A DNA stretch of 64,000 nt from positions 620,001-684,000 of the forward strand of contig NZ_AP017977.1 of NCBI RefSeq assembly GCF_000648235.2. Direction: 5' to 3'. Of this stretch, positions 24,075 to 36,405 are shown one piece after another (within the stretch, counting starts at the first letter, position 1; each line of letters starts with the position of its first letter). This stretch comes from Neochlamydia sp. S13. GTDB lineage: Bacteria; Chlamydiota; Chlamydiia; Chlamydiales; Parachlamydiaceae. The notes beneath the pieces were generated by a model. That model was not told where the DNA came from. It saw only the letters and a list, made by a program, of their open reading frames with translations, and did no database searches. The position numbers and the translations under genes were made by a program.

Positions 24075-24198
24075 AAAAGTAGAAAGGCCAGTCTACCTAT
24101 TTAAGCATTCAATAGTCTCTTCCTTCTTTTTTAGGGGATCTAATTTTTCACTTCTATCTGCTTTATTTTATATCTATTTTTCGTTTATCATACTTTGC

Positions 24199-25491
24199 AT
24201 GGTAGAAAAAAAATTCAAGATTGTCACGTTAGGGTGCAGAACTAATCAGTATGAGTCTCAAGCTTATCATGATCAATTGCAGGCGATGGGATATTCAGAA
24301 GCCGCAAAGCATGAGCAAGCAGAGATCTGTATTATTAACACCTGTACGGTCACTGAGTCCGCTGATTCTAGTAGCCGGCATGAAATTCGACAGGTGGCTA
24401 GAGATAACCCTGGCAGTAAGCTTATCATCACAGGGTGTTTTGCAGAAAGGCAACCTGAGTTAGTAGGATCCCTGCAAGGAGTCACTCATGTGGTTCCCAA
24501 TAAAGATAAAGAAAAGCTTTTAGAATCTGTCTTCCCTGCTGCAGAGTTGCCTGAATTTTCCATTAAACGCTTTGAAGCTCATACCCGTGCTTTTGTTAAA
24601 GTACAGGACGGCTGTAATTCTTTTTGTACCTATTGCATCATTCCTTATGTGCGTGGTCGCTCGCGTTCTCGCTCTTTAGATGAAATAGTTAAAGAAGCGA
24701 AAGGATTAATTGCTAATGGATATAAAGAAATTGTTTTAACGGGAATTAATATTGGGGATTTTGATGGTGCCAAGCCCGAAAATGAAAACCCTGATCGCTT
24801 AGCTGATTTAGTGCGCGCAGTAGATAGGCTGCCAGGGCTTGAGCGTTTGAGAGTCTCTTCGATTGATCCTGACGAAGTTGATGATGATCTTGCGGATGCG
24901 ATCTTGAATGGGATGCATACCTGTCATTCTATGCATATCGTTCTTCAAGCTGGCTCGAATGTGATTTTAAAACGTATGAACCGCAAATACACCCGCCAAA
25001 TTTTCCTTAATACGGTAGAAAGATTAAAGAATGCAAGTGCTGACTTTACCTTTACCACAGACGTGATTGTAGGCTTTCCAGGTGAAACAGAGAGTGATTT
25101 TGCTGAGACCTTAGAGGTTATGAAACAAGTAAAATTTGCTAAAGTCCATATGTTTCCCTATAGCGAGAGAGCTCGTACAAGAGCTGCTCTTATGCCTAAT
25201 AAAATTCCTCAAGAAATTATCAAAAAGAGAAAGCATGAAGTCTTACGAACTGCCGAGCAAATAAGCTTTGAGCTGCGAGAGCAATTTATCGGCCGTCGCA
25301 TGAAAATTTTGACTGAAAATATCGATCCCTCGCGCCCTGAAGAAATTTGCGGCCATACGGAAAATTTTTTGATGGTTTGGGTGCCTCGATCAAACCATGC
25401 GCCAAACGCGATCCTAGAAGTAGAATTAATAGCTAATACTCCTGAGGGTCTGATCGGACATTTGAGCAGCAGACAGGCTAGTTGCGGATAA
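24199..25491 (+). CDS. mtaB: tRNA t6A37 methylthiotransferase
   Basis: The 430-residue radical-SAM methylthiotransferase converts t6A37 of tRNA to ms2t6A. The N-terminal UPF0004 domain has its three cluster cysteines in LGCRTNQYES, INTCTVTESAD and ITGCFAERQ. The radical-SAM motif is DGCNSFCTYCIIPYVRGRSRSR, and a short TRAM-like tail follows. GCRTNQYES with Arg after Cys, together with the INTC pattern, is typical of MtaB rather than MiaB; a distinct MiaB is encoded at 36406-37788. It is followed after four bases by an unknown gene, so the two probably form a unit. Confidence 0.9.
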   Translation: MVEKKFKIVTLGCRTNQYESQAYHDQLQAMGYSEAAKHEQAEICIINTCTVTESADSSSRHEIRQVARDNPGSKLIITGCFAERQPELVGSLQGVTHVVPNKDKEKLLESVFPAAELPEFSIKRFEAHTRAFVKVQDGCNSFCTYCIIPYVRGRSRSRSLDEIVKEAKGLIANGYKEIVLTGINIGDFDGAKPENENPDRLADLVRAVDRLPGLERLRVSSIDPDEVDDDLADAILNGMHTCHSMHIVLQAGSNVILKRMNRKYTRQIFLNTVERLKNASADFTFTTDVIVGFPGETESDFAETLEVMKQVKFAKVHMFPYSERARTRAALMPNKIPQEIIKKRKHEVLRTAEQISFELREQFIGRRMKILTENIDPSRPEEICGHTENFLMVWVPRSNHAPNAILEVELIANTPEGLIGHLSSRQASCG

Positions 25492-25495
25492 CCCT

Positions 25496-26509
25496 ATGCA
25501 TATTACCATTGCCGAACGGCTTCGCCCTTTTTCGCATACAGCCGGAACCTATTGTGTGCTGCCAGGCTCACTTTTGCGTTTTCAAATATTTCCAGCCCTT
25601 TTACGTGTGCATGATCTCTCTCATGCTACTCCTAAATTAATCCAAGAAATTCCTGTGCCTGTGAAGGGACCTGTGAAAGAATTCACGGTACAGCTTGATC
25701 TGGAAAAGGGAGCTATTGATGTATGGGGCTTTGATTTACACGCTTATTTTCGTTATCGTATTCTTGCAACCCAGCAACCTAAACAATTTGCTCTTTACAT
25801 TGATAAAGGATTGGCAGCTTGGAAACCCGAGCAGTTGATTTTAAATCACGAGGTGGGCTCCTATTTTTCAGCAGAGCGTTTATCGCTAGGTAGCCATAAA
25901 AGCCAAGAGTGGGATAGGGTAGCGATAAGAGAAAATTTAACAGAAATCTTTCCCATCTGGCTACGTTTAGGGCAGCTTTTAACTTCCCCTTCAGAGGTTG
26001 CCTATGTGGGGACGGCAACCTTGTTTAAAGATTGCCTCTCAGCTTCTAAAGAAGATGTTTATGATGCTTTTATCAATTTATTTAAAGTAGCTTTTGAAGG
26101 TATTCTTTCTCCCCGCTTGAACGACGAGCAACATCAAGGATTTGCTCTGGAGGCTGCTCCATCCACTTTATCGCCTCTTATTTTGTTGACCGAGGGGGCA
26201 CGCATCATTCGATCCTTGTTTATCCGCACCCAACTTAATGAAATTTTTGTTTTACCCTCTCTTCCTGCACAATTTCATTGTGGACGTTTCCTTCATATTC
26301 AGTGTACTTCCTTGGGCCTGCTAGATCTAGAATGGACCAAGCATTTTATGCGGCGTATGATTTTTCATGCTGAAAGTGATGATCTGGTTCAGTTTCATTT
26401 TCCTAAAAATGTCAAGCGTTACCGTCTAAATGGACAATTCCAGCTAGTGGAAAAGCCTATCCAGATAAGTAAGGGAAAAGTTTATACCTTTGATAATTTT
26501 CAGCATTGA
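25496..26509 (+). CDS. Conserved-looking protein, unknown function
   Basis: The 337-residue protein follows mtaB by four bases and is likely co-transcribed. The first 120 residues look like beta strands (MHITIAERLRPFSHTAGTYC, TVQLDLEKGAIDVWGFDLHA), and a helical middle part and a second beta-rich part follow. It has no signal peptide, membrane helix or cysteine cluster. Codon use and an ordered composition suggest a real gene. I do not recognise the family. A carbohydrate-binding or glycosidase-like beta sandwich is possible but not supported by motifs. Confidence 0.75.
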   Translation: MHITIAERLRPFSHTAGTYCVLPGSLLRFQIFPALLRVHDLSHATPKLIQEIPVPVKGPVKEFTVQLDLEKGAIDVWGFDLHAYFRYRILATQQPKQFALYIDKGLAAWKPEQLILNHEVGSYFSAERLSLGSHKSQEWDRVAIRENLTEIFPIWLRLGQLLTSPSEVAYVGTATLFKDCLSASKEDVYDAFINLFKVAFEGILSPRLNDEQHQGFALEAAPSTLSPLILLTEGARIIRSLFIRTQLNEIFVLPSLPAQFHCGRFLHIQCTSLGLLDLEWTKHFMRRMIFHAESDDLVQFHFPKNVKRYRLNGQFQLVEKPIQISKGKVYTFDNFQH

Positions 26510-27367
26510 TAAATTATTTTTTACCTCTCTTTTGGTACAATTAGCTTTTTAATTAAGAAAGTGCAAGTGAGTCTCACTTGGACTTTATTGTGCCTGAAAT
26601 TTCTAAGGCTATTCACCTTGGCTAGTTAAAATTCTCTTCTGCAATTAAGTTCTTTTCTTTTTGAAAAATCCTTAAAAAAGTTGTTCATAAAAGCATAAAA
26701 GGTAAAAATAAGCTTGCCAGCCAATAAACCTCTCTGCATAGCATAAGAGAGGAACTTTAATACTGTTTAGCTCATCTATCCGTAATATTAGGGGCAATTA
26801 GAACATTCTAATGTATCTTTAGGCGATCCATAACGCTTAAAAAGTTGGATATGACAATTGGCAAAAGCTTATTAGGGATTAAACATACCCTAAGAAAGAA
26901 GATAAATCAGCCAGTTTACTTGGACGATAGTAGGGGTAATCTTAAATGGCATATCTTGCAGATTGCAAGAGCTTAAGTACTGGGTAGCAGTAAAAAGTGG
27001 AGAGGATTTTGCCTTACTTCAAAGCAGATTAATATTTTCGCGCTTACTTAAAGGATCCTGTGATTGCTAAGGCCAATAGCGTTGCAGCAGAAGGTTTAAG
27101 AAACGTAGTTATGGCATGTAAGAGGAAAGTGTTATACTGCTGCATTAGAACTCTTTATGGCCAAGGAAAATCTATTGCAGGTTTTTTGACAGTTGCTCTA
27201 TATGTATCATACTAGGTAACCCATAACTTTTATTATCGGCAGAACCATTTATATCCTGTTCTGTGACCGCTCACTAAATTGATGCATTTATATGATTATT
27301 AAACAAAAAAAGCTTGCTTTAAAAAACAAAAATCACAAATATTAATTGGTTTAATTAAGGAAATGAG
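26510..27367. other. Long non-coding or decayed region before the F-box array
   Basis: About 860 bases without a convincing gene. Apart from the inverted repeat at 26558-26586, short protein-like pieces occur on the minus strand (for example FKRYGSPKDTLECSNCP from about 26850 to 26800, with two cysteine pairs), but stops interrupt them. I read the region as decayed accessory DNA. The last 30 bases carry the AAGGA ribosome site of the first F-box gene. Confidence 0.4.
26558..26586. terminator. Long inverted repeat after the mtaB unit
   Basis: Arms 26558-26571 and 26573-26586 pair with a single G-G mismatch around the core CAAGTGAG-T-CTCACTTG, then TTTATTG follows. It lies 49 bases past the preceding stop. 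It could end transcription in both directions or be the end of a lost mobile element. Confidence 0.5.
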
Positions 27368-27739
27368 ATGGTAAATACATTAGCAAATAATGATAACAAT
27401 AAAAATGCGGTTTCTTCTTTTTCCCCTCAGCTTGCTGTTAGCTCTATAGAGCAGCTTCCGGATGAGTTGCTATTACATATTTTTTCTTTTTTGCAAGCTT
27501 CCGATCTCCTTGAAGTTGAACTGACATGCCATCAATGGAAAAATTTGGCAGAGGAGGAGACTGTATGGAAAAGTCTTTACGTACGGTATTTTAAAGTTAT
27601 TGAGCCTGTGGGTAAAACTTACAAAGAAAGCTATTTTCGTATGTCTAAAGCCGAACATCAATGGAGAAAAATAGATGAATTGTTTAAGGGCTTTAAAGTG
27701 TATGAAGTAGGGGAATGGGATGGTAATTACACTTGTTAA
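27368..27739 (+). CDS. F-box protein, array copy 1
   Basis: The 123-residue protein has a textbook F-box at about 26-70: LPDELLLHIFSFLQASDLLE, then CHQWKNLAEEETVWKSLY. A short conserved tail (RYFKVIEPV, ESYFRM) ends in EVGEWDGNYTC. In eukaryotes the F-box binds Skp1 of SCF ubiquitin ligases. A bacterial F-box protein is normally useful only inside a host cell, so this is a candidate secreted effector. There is no substrate-binding domain beyond the F-box. The ATG has AAGGA seven bases upstream. Its end overlaps the ATG of copy 2 by 20 bases, which may couple translation. Confidence 0.88.
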   Translation: MVNTLANNDNNKNAVSSFSPQLAVSSIEQLPDELLLHIFSFLQASDLLEVELTCHQWKNLAEEETVWKSLYVRYFKVIEPVGKTYKESYFRMSKAEHQWRKIDELFKGFKVYEVGEWDGNYTC

Positions 27740-28058
27740 TAATGAGAACCATAAAAATGTGGCTTCTTCTTCCCTCACTTAGCTTACTGCTTGCTCTATA
27801 GGACAGCTTCTCGATGAGTTGCTATTACATATTTTTTCTTTTTTGCAACCTTCCGACCTCCTTGAAGTTGGACTGACATGCCATCAATGGAAAAATTTGG
27901 CCAAGGAGGAGACTTTATGGAAAAACCTTTATCAACGGTATTTTAAAATGATTGAGCCTGTGGGTGAAACTTACAAAGAAAGCTATTTTCGTCTATCTGA
28001 AGCTAACCATCACTGGAGAAAAATAGATGAATTGTTTGAAAGCTTTAAAATGTGTTAA
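27720..28058 (+). pseudogene. F-box protein, array copy 2, interrupted by a stop
   Basis: From the ATG at 27720 the frame gives MVITLVNNENHKNVASSSLT and then TAG at 27780-27782, where copy 3 has CAG (Gln). After the stop the same frame stays open to TAA at 28056-28058 and encodes a full F-box (LLLHIFSFLQPSDLLEVGL, CHQWKNLAKEETLWKNLY). A single C to T change therefore explains the loss. The rest is undamaged, so the change is recent or the product is made by restart at an internal TTG or by readthrough. The end (FESFKMC) differs from copies 1 and 3. Confidence 0.85.
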
Positions 28059-28071
28059 TTAAGGAAATGAG

Positions 28072-28446
28072 ATGGTAAATATATTAGCAAATAATGATAA
28101 CAATAAGAATGTGACTGCTTCTTCCCTCACTCAGCTTGCTGTTTGCTCTATAGAACAGCTTCCCGATGAGTTGCTATTACATGTTTTTTCTTTTTTGCAA
28201 GCTTCCGATCTCCTTGAAGTTGAACTGACATGCCATCAATGGAAAAATTTGGCCAAGGAGGAGACTTTATGGAAAAGCCTTTATGTACGGTATTTTAAAG
28301 TTATTGAGCCTGTGGTTGAAACTTACAAAGAAAGCTATTTTCGTCTATCTGAAGCTGACCATGATTGGAGAAAAATAGATGAATTGTTTAAGGGCTTTAA
28401 AGCGTATGAATTAGGGGAATGGGATGGTAAATACATTAGCAAATAA
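28072..28446 (+). CDS. F-box protein, array copy 3
   Basis: The 124-residue protein is almost the same as copy 1 in F-box (LPDELLLHVFSFLQASDLLE; CHQWKNLAKEETLWKSLY) and tail (FKAYELGEWDGKYISK). Its leader repeats the AAGGAAATGAG ribosome site of copy 1. The last 23 bases overlap the start of copy 4 in another frame. Only the F-box and a roughly 40-residue tail are present, so any target would have to be bound by this tail. A host-directed role is inferred from the domain alone. Confidence 0.88.
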   Translation: MVNILANNDNNKNVTASSLTQLAVCSIEQLPDELLLHVFSFLQASDLLEVELTCHQWKNLAKEETLWKSLYVRYFKVIEPVVETYKESYFRLSEADHDWRKIDELFKGFKAYELGEWDGKYISK

Positions 28447-28846
28447 TGATAACAATAAAAATGCGGTTTCTTCTTTTCCCCCTCAGCTTGCTGTTAGCTC
28501 TATAGAGCAGCTTCCCGATGAGTTGCTATTACATATTTTTTCTTTTTTGCAAGCTTCCGATCTCCTTGAAGTTGAACTGACATGCCATCAATGGAAAAAT
28601 TTGGCAGAGGAGGAGACTTTATGGAAAAGTCTTTATCAACGGTATTTTAAAGTTATTGAGCCTGTGGAGGAAACTTACAAAGAAAGCTATTTTAGTCTAT
28701 CTGAAGCTGACCATCAATGGAGAAAAGTAGATAAATTGTTGAGCTCCTTAGAACATGGTGATCTTAGACCCGATGAGGCTTTAAGATTTTTTGGTTTGGC
28801 AAATGAAATAGGTGGAGAAGCAGCCCTTTCAGAGGATAACGCGTAA
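28424..28846 (+). CDS. F-box protein, array copy 4, with longer tail
   Basis: The 140-residue protein has the same F-box (LPDELLLHIFSFLQASDLLE; CHQWKNLAEEETLWKSLY), but after KVDKLLSSLEHGD it runs into a unique acidic end (RPDEALRFFGLANEIGGEAA, then LSEDNA). The longer tail may be the original gene end that the shorter copies lost by unequal crossing-over, because it lies at the outer edge of the array. The start overlaps copy 3 by 23 bases, and the site before it is GGGAATGGG. Confidence 0.88.
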   Translation: MVNTLANNDNNKNAVSSFPPQLAVSSIEQLPDELLLHIFSFLQASDLLEVELTCHQWKNLAEEETLWKSLYQRYFKVIEPVEETYKESYFSLSEADHQWRKVDKLLSSLEHGDLRPDEALRFFGLANEIGGEAALSEDNA

Positions 28847-29599
28847 AAAAACCCTCTAAAAAAGAGTAGATAAGTTCATTGAAAAGGATGTATTGATTTT
28901 TGCTTTTCAAAAGCCTGCTCCTGAGCAATTAAGAGTATGTAAAGAGCTTAAGAAACAAGGTTGCTTCATTTCTCCAGGAGATGTGCATGCGGTTGGTAAG
29001 TCTGCCAAAAAGATGTGTTAATAAATGATGAGGAAAGTAAGCTTTTTATCTTACCTTCAAAAGTAAATCAAGCTGCAAGCGAAGTTTGGCAACAGCTAAT
29101 AGTTTATACGCATAGAGGCAGAGACTATGCCAATCTCTGAGGAATTTAATTAACATTTTGAACCTGCTAAACGTAAAAATGTTGGCAACTTAGGCAAAAA
29201 ATTTTATGTCCTAGCGCCTCATTGGCAAAATGCTGGAGCAAATGCTCTGAAAAAAAGTGGATGAGCACCTTCGCTATAAGAAGCATTCATCTAAAAGGCC
29301 ATCTTTTTAGGTAATAGAGCCACAATGGACATACCAAGGAAACAGTTAAAAGCAATTGCGGCGCCGATTGGTCTAGAAATGCCAAGGGCTCGTAAAGCAG
29401 CCTTTAAACTTGTGGATATAAAAAAACAAACAAAGATATAAAAAATTCATCCTTAATCTTCTCTCCTCCTTTCCAGATGTTTTGTACCTCTTAGGCGTTC
29501 CTTTTTCAAAGATTTTAGACTGCTAAAATCTAAACAAGTAAAATAAAAATATTATTAGAAAGGTTTGCTTTAGTTTCTCCTTCCCCCATCTTGAAGAGC
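28847..29599. other. Decayed accessory region after the F-box array
   Basis: About 750 bases. It holds the transposase relic at 28881-29021 and broken protein-like frames: GKKFYVLAPHWQNAGANALK near 29190-29260, and a 38-codon frame from ATG at 29325 to TAA at 29441. None gives a recognised family. The overall picture is of one or more disrupted genes rather than regulatory DNA. Confidence 0.4.
28881..29021 (+). mobile_element. Relic of an IS481-like transposase, N-terminal HTH part
   Basis: The frame reads EKDVLIFAFQKPAPEQLRVC and continues KELKKQGCFISPGDVHAVG before a stop. This resembles the helix-turn-helix segment of IS481/ISL-type transposases (pattern GQVRVANELRKxGxxISPxGVRxVW). The DDE catalytic part is missing. 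It lies 34 bases after the F-box array and may record the element that helped move or duplicate it. The match is from memory of the family pattern. Confidence 0.45.
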
Positions 29600-30952
29600 T
29601 TAACTACTTTTCAATTCAATCAATTTTCTTACAGTAATTGTTAGGAGCTTAGCCAATATGACGTCATCTTCCGTAGCTATAAAATTTTTCCTCGTTATTT
29701 CCCCCCATATTGCATTAAAACTTCCTGTGAACTGTAAAGTAAGAGATTCTCTAGTATTTACCGTTCTTAATTTTTCAATATTAAATATTAAGGCTTGTCG
29801 GATTGCATCTTGACTGCTTGTTGCTGAAGCTTTAGCTTTGCTAGCCTGCAATTTTTCTCTCCAAGATACATCACCTGTCGGAGATAGCGAAGGGCTAGAT
29901 GCACCAGAAACACTGCTGGGTTGAGGCTTGGGTTTATCCTTCTCTTGCTCCTTTTGCTTCCCTTTCTCGGACACTATAGGTTCCTCTAGCCATTCTGGAG
30001 GAATAGATTGGGGTTTAATAAGATCGTCTGTTTCCGCAGTAGTATCAAATGGAGAAGGTGCATTAAGGATTATGTAGGAAGTCTGTTGTTGTGACAAACT
30101 TTCCTCCATAATTTGGATACCCTCCTTGATAGAAAGCCTTTCTCTTTCGGAAAAAGTATCAGGGCCGAAAAGATGACTTTTTCCTGCAATAACTATGACT
30201 TTGTCAGCAGAGCTTAGACTTGTCTGAATATTTTCCACCATTTTCATGTTGCGTTGAGGAGTCGCTTGTATCACTATCTCTTTTACCATTGTATGAAAGG
30301 TTTCTATATAAAAATTCAAAGATGATAAAAAGCCTAGAGTTTCTTCTTTTTGATCAGCGTGAGATTGAAGATCTATTAGATGGGGCTTTAAATCATCTAA
30401 GTACCCTTCTATATTTGGACGTAATGATGGGGGGCTCTCTTTTTCCATCCATCCTGGTATCTGGGCAAATGTTAAATGCTGCAAAATATCCATTATTGTT
30501 TTTCTGTTTTCTGTAGAAGGGTTGGATAAATAGTTCATAAAGGCTTGGCAAACCCTTACATGAAAACGACTAACAACCTTATTGAAGAAAGAGTCTAGTA
30601 CTTCTTTGGACAGATCTGTATCCCATGATGAAATTTGGATATGGTCTCGGTAGGCATTAGGTAATGAGGCAATATATTCTGCTCTTTTTTCTACATCACC
30701 TTCTACTAAAAGCTTAATTTTCCCCTCTTTTTCACTCAAGTATTGAGAAGCTAAAGCATTTACGAGCTTACCAATCTCTTCCGCTGCTTCTCCATGAGTT
30801 TCGCCAATCATGATAACTTTAGCTTCTATTACCTGCTCGGGTAGAGAAGTAGAAGGCAAGCTTTCTCCTGCACGATCATTCATTACAGGCGTAAAAACCC
30901 TCAATTGGTTTGTTAAATCTTGTTTAGCTTTTGAAGCATAATCTGGTTGCAT
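29600..30952 (-). CDS. TIKI/ChaN-like domain protein, possible secreted effector
   Basis: In this 450-residue protein, residues 44-300 look like the TIKI/TraB/ChaN/erythromycin-esterase superfamily. VIMIGETHGEAAEEIGKL has GxxH with His53, LLVEGD has Glu85, and VIVIAGKSHLFG has a second GxxH with His260. Such histidines and acids bind metal or haem in relatives. After 310 comes a Lys/Glu/Pro/Ser-rich linker (KGKQKEQEKDKPKPQPSSV), then a helical C-terminal domain of about 80 residues. No signal peptide is present, so type III secretion is possible. It lies alone in accessory DNA next to the F-box array. Function is unproven. Confidence 0.65.
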   Translation of the reverse strand: MQPDYASKAKQDLTNQLRVFTPVMNDRAGESLPSTSLPEQVIEAKVIMIGETHGEAAEEIGKLVNALASQYLSEKEGKIKLLVEGDVEKRAEYIASLPNAYRDHIQISSWDTDLSKEVLDSFFNKVVSRFHVRVCQAFMNYLSNPSTENRKTIMDILQHLTFAQIPGWMEKESPPSLRPNIEGYLDDLKPHLIDLQSHADQKEETLGFLSSLNFYIETFHTMVKEIVIQATPQRNMKMVENIQTSLSSADKVIVIAGKSHLFGPDTFSERERLSIKEGIQIMEESLSQQQTSYIILNAPSPFDTTAETDDLIKPQSIPPEWLEEPIVSEKGKQKEQEKDKPKPQPSSVSGASSPSLSPTGDVSWREKLQASKAKASATSSQDAIRQALIFNIEKLRTVNTRESLTLQFTGSFNAIWGEITRKNFIATEDDVILAKLLTITVRKLIELKSS

Positions 30953-32017
30953 AATCTTACTCTCCCTAAATTATTAGCTGTTCTTAAACTCATTGTTTTC
31001 TTGCAATTCCTATGCCAATATGGAAAAAAGCGTGTTATTGGTTACCGATAACAGAAAGATAAAAGCAATGGTGTTAGGGTGATTAGAGAGGAAGAGTAGC
31101 CTCAGTCTCGTTAGCTAATCTTTTCGTTTTGATTTAGGAGGCTTGCATTTTCGAAAAAGCTATAAGATTTACGTATCGCTCTTTCCTAGACTGAACTAAG
31201 TCCTTCGTGGACACAGGTAATCAATAAAATAGGAAAGGCAAGATCAAATCTTGCAAATCTTAAAAAAAAAGCAACTCTGCCCCTATCGACGAAAAGAGGA
31301 GCAAAAGTTCGTATCATTAGAGAGTAAACCTGGCCTATTACTTGGCGTCTAGCCATCAATGGGTTAAAAAAAATTGGAGGTTTAACAGAAAGTTTAGCAG
31401 AAGAGCTAGACATTAAATTGCAGGGTAATCGATGAGATAAGCTTGCTTTCTGGATATGCCTAATATTTATCTAAGTATTTAGTATAGAGTAGTTTGCGTT
31501 AGTTGATTTTAGGAAGGAATGGAGGTAGAGAGAGTAGCTAACTTATTAATTTATCTGAGCTTGAAGGAGAAGATGCTAAAATTTACTTTAGAGCAGAATA
31601 AGAAGGTTAAGATAGTTTCTTATTGGGCGATTTAAACCATTTAGGAAAAGCCTGTCAATGCCATTATCAAAGGCTAAGACAAAGAAGGATAGATGGGCAA
31701 TTACCAAGGTAGCATGTAGGTAGGCTAATGTTTAAAGTTGCTCATTGGATTAATCGCAACCTTCTTTGAACAAACGATAAATTTTTTTGAAAAAAGCTTT
31801 TTAAAAAAGTTCATGGCTTAAAAATTGATTTTGAAAGAGAGCTTTTGAAGGTGAATGGGCAGGCTACTTGCGATACTGCAAAGGAATAAAGAGAGAAAAA
31901 TGAAAGGGTAATATAAATGGCAGCATAAAAAGTTTAAGTAGGAAATTTATTCTGTTTTCTCGTTTGCAAACGAAATAAGAAATTTATATGATGCAATTTT
32001 TTATTTGAGCATTTCTT
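30953..32017. other. About 1 kb of decayed or non-coding DNA
   Basis: No intact gene is seen between the TIKI-like gene and glgB. Protein-like fragments occur, for example LNHLGKACQCHYQRLRQRRI near 31630-31690 and WRLAINGLKKIGGLTESLAE near 31350-31400 on the plus strand, each soon broken by stops. They look like pieces of transposases or other lost genes, but I cannot name them. The glgB promoter should be at the right end. Confidence 0.4.
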
Positions 32018-36188
<4,171 letters not shown>

Positions 36189-36405
36189 CAGGGCGTTTTA
36201 CCTCTAAAATTAAAATGCTAGGTTTAAAAAAGAGGTTAACTTTTTATCCGCAACCCCCTACTTTAGAGGTGTAGCCTTATTAAGTTGCCTGGCTACAGCA
36301 AGAGTTGCTTAAAAACTATGTCAAAGAAATTGTTTCTAAACATAGAGAGATTACTAGACAAACGCTCTAATCCTTTAAATCTAGCAGAAGAGGGAAGTGT
36401 TAAAA

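Larger units (their letters stand above)
27368..28775 (+). repeat. Tandem array of four 352-base F-box gene units
   Basis: ATG codons of the four units stand at 27368, 27720, 28072 and 28424, exactly 352 bases apart each time. Because 352 is not a multiple of three, each unit moves to the next frame. Units 1 and 3 share the leader TTAATTAAGGAAATGAG and the residues LYVRYF. Units 2 and 4 share the leader GGGAATGGG and LYQRYF. This points to duplication of a 704-base dimer. Yet the first 60 bases of unit 1 match unit 4 best, and those of unit 2 match unit 3, which suggests later gene conversion. Confidence 0.9.

Noticed and set aside
27819-28058. Separate short F-box gene starting at an internal TTG
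   Set aside because: The unit structure shows a full-length copy starting at 27720 and broken by TAG, so I list it as a pseudogene instead.
31186-31413. 75-codon minus-strand frame
   Set aside because: The plus strand over the same bases shows fragments that look more protein-like, and the minus frame has no ribosome site or family.
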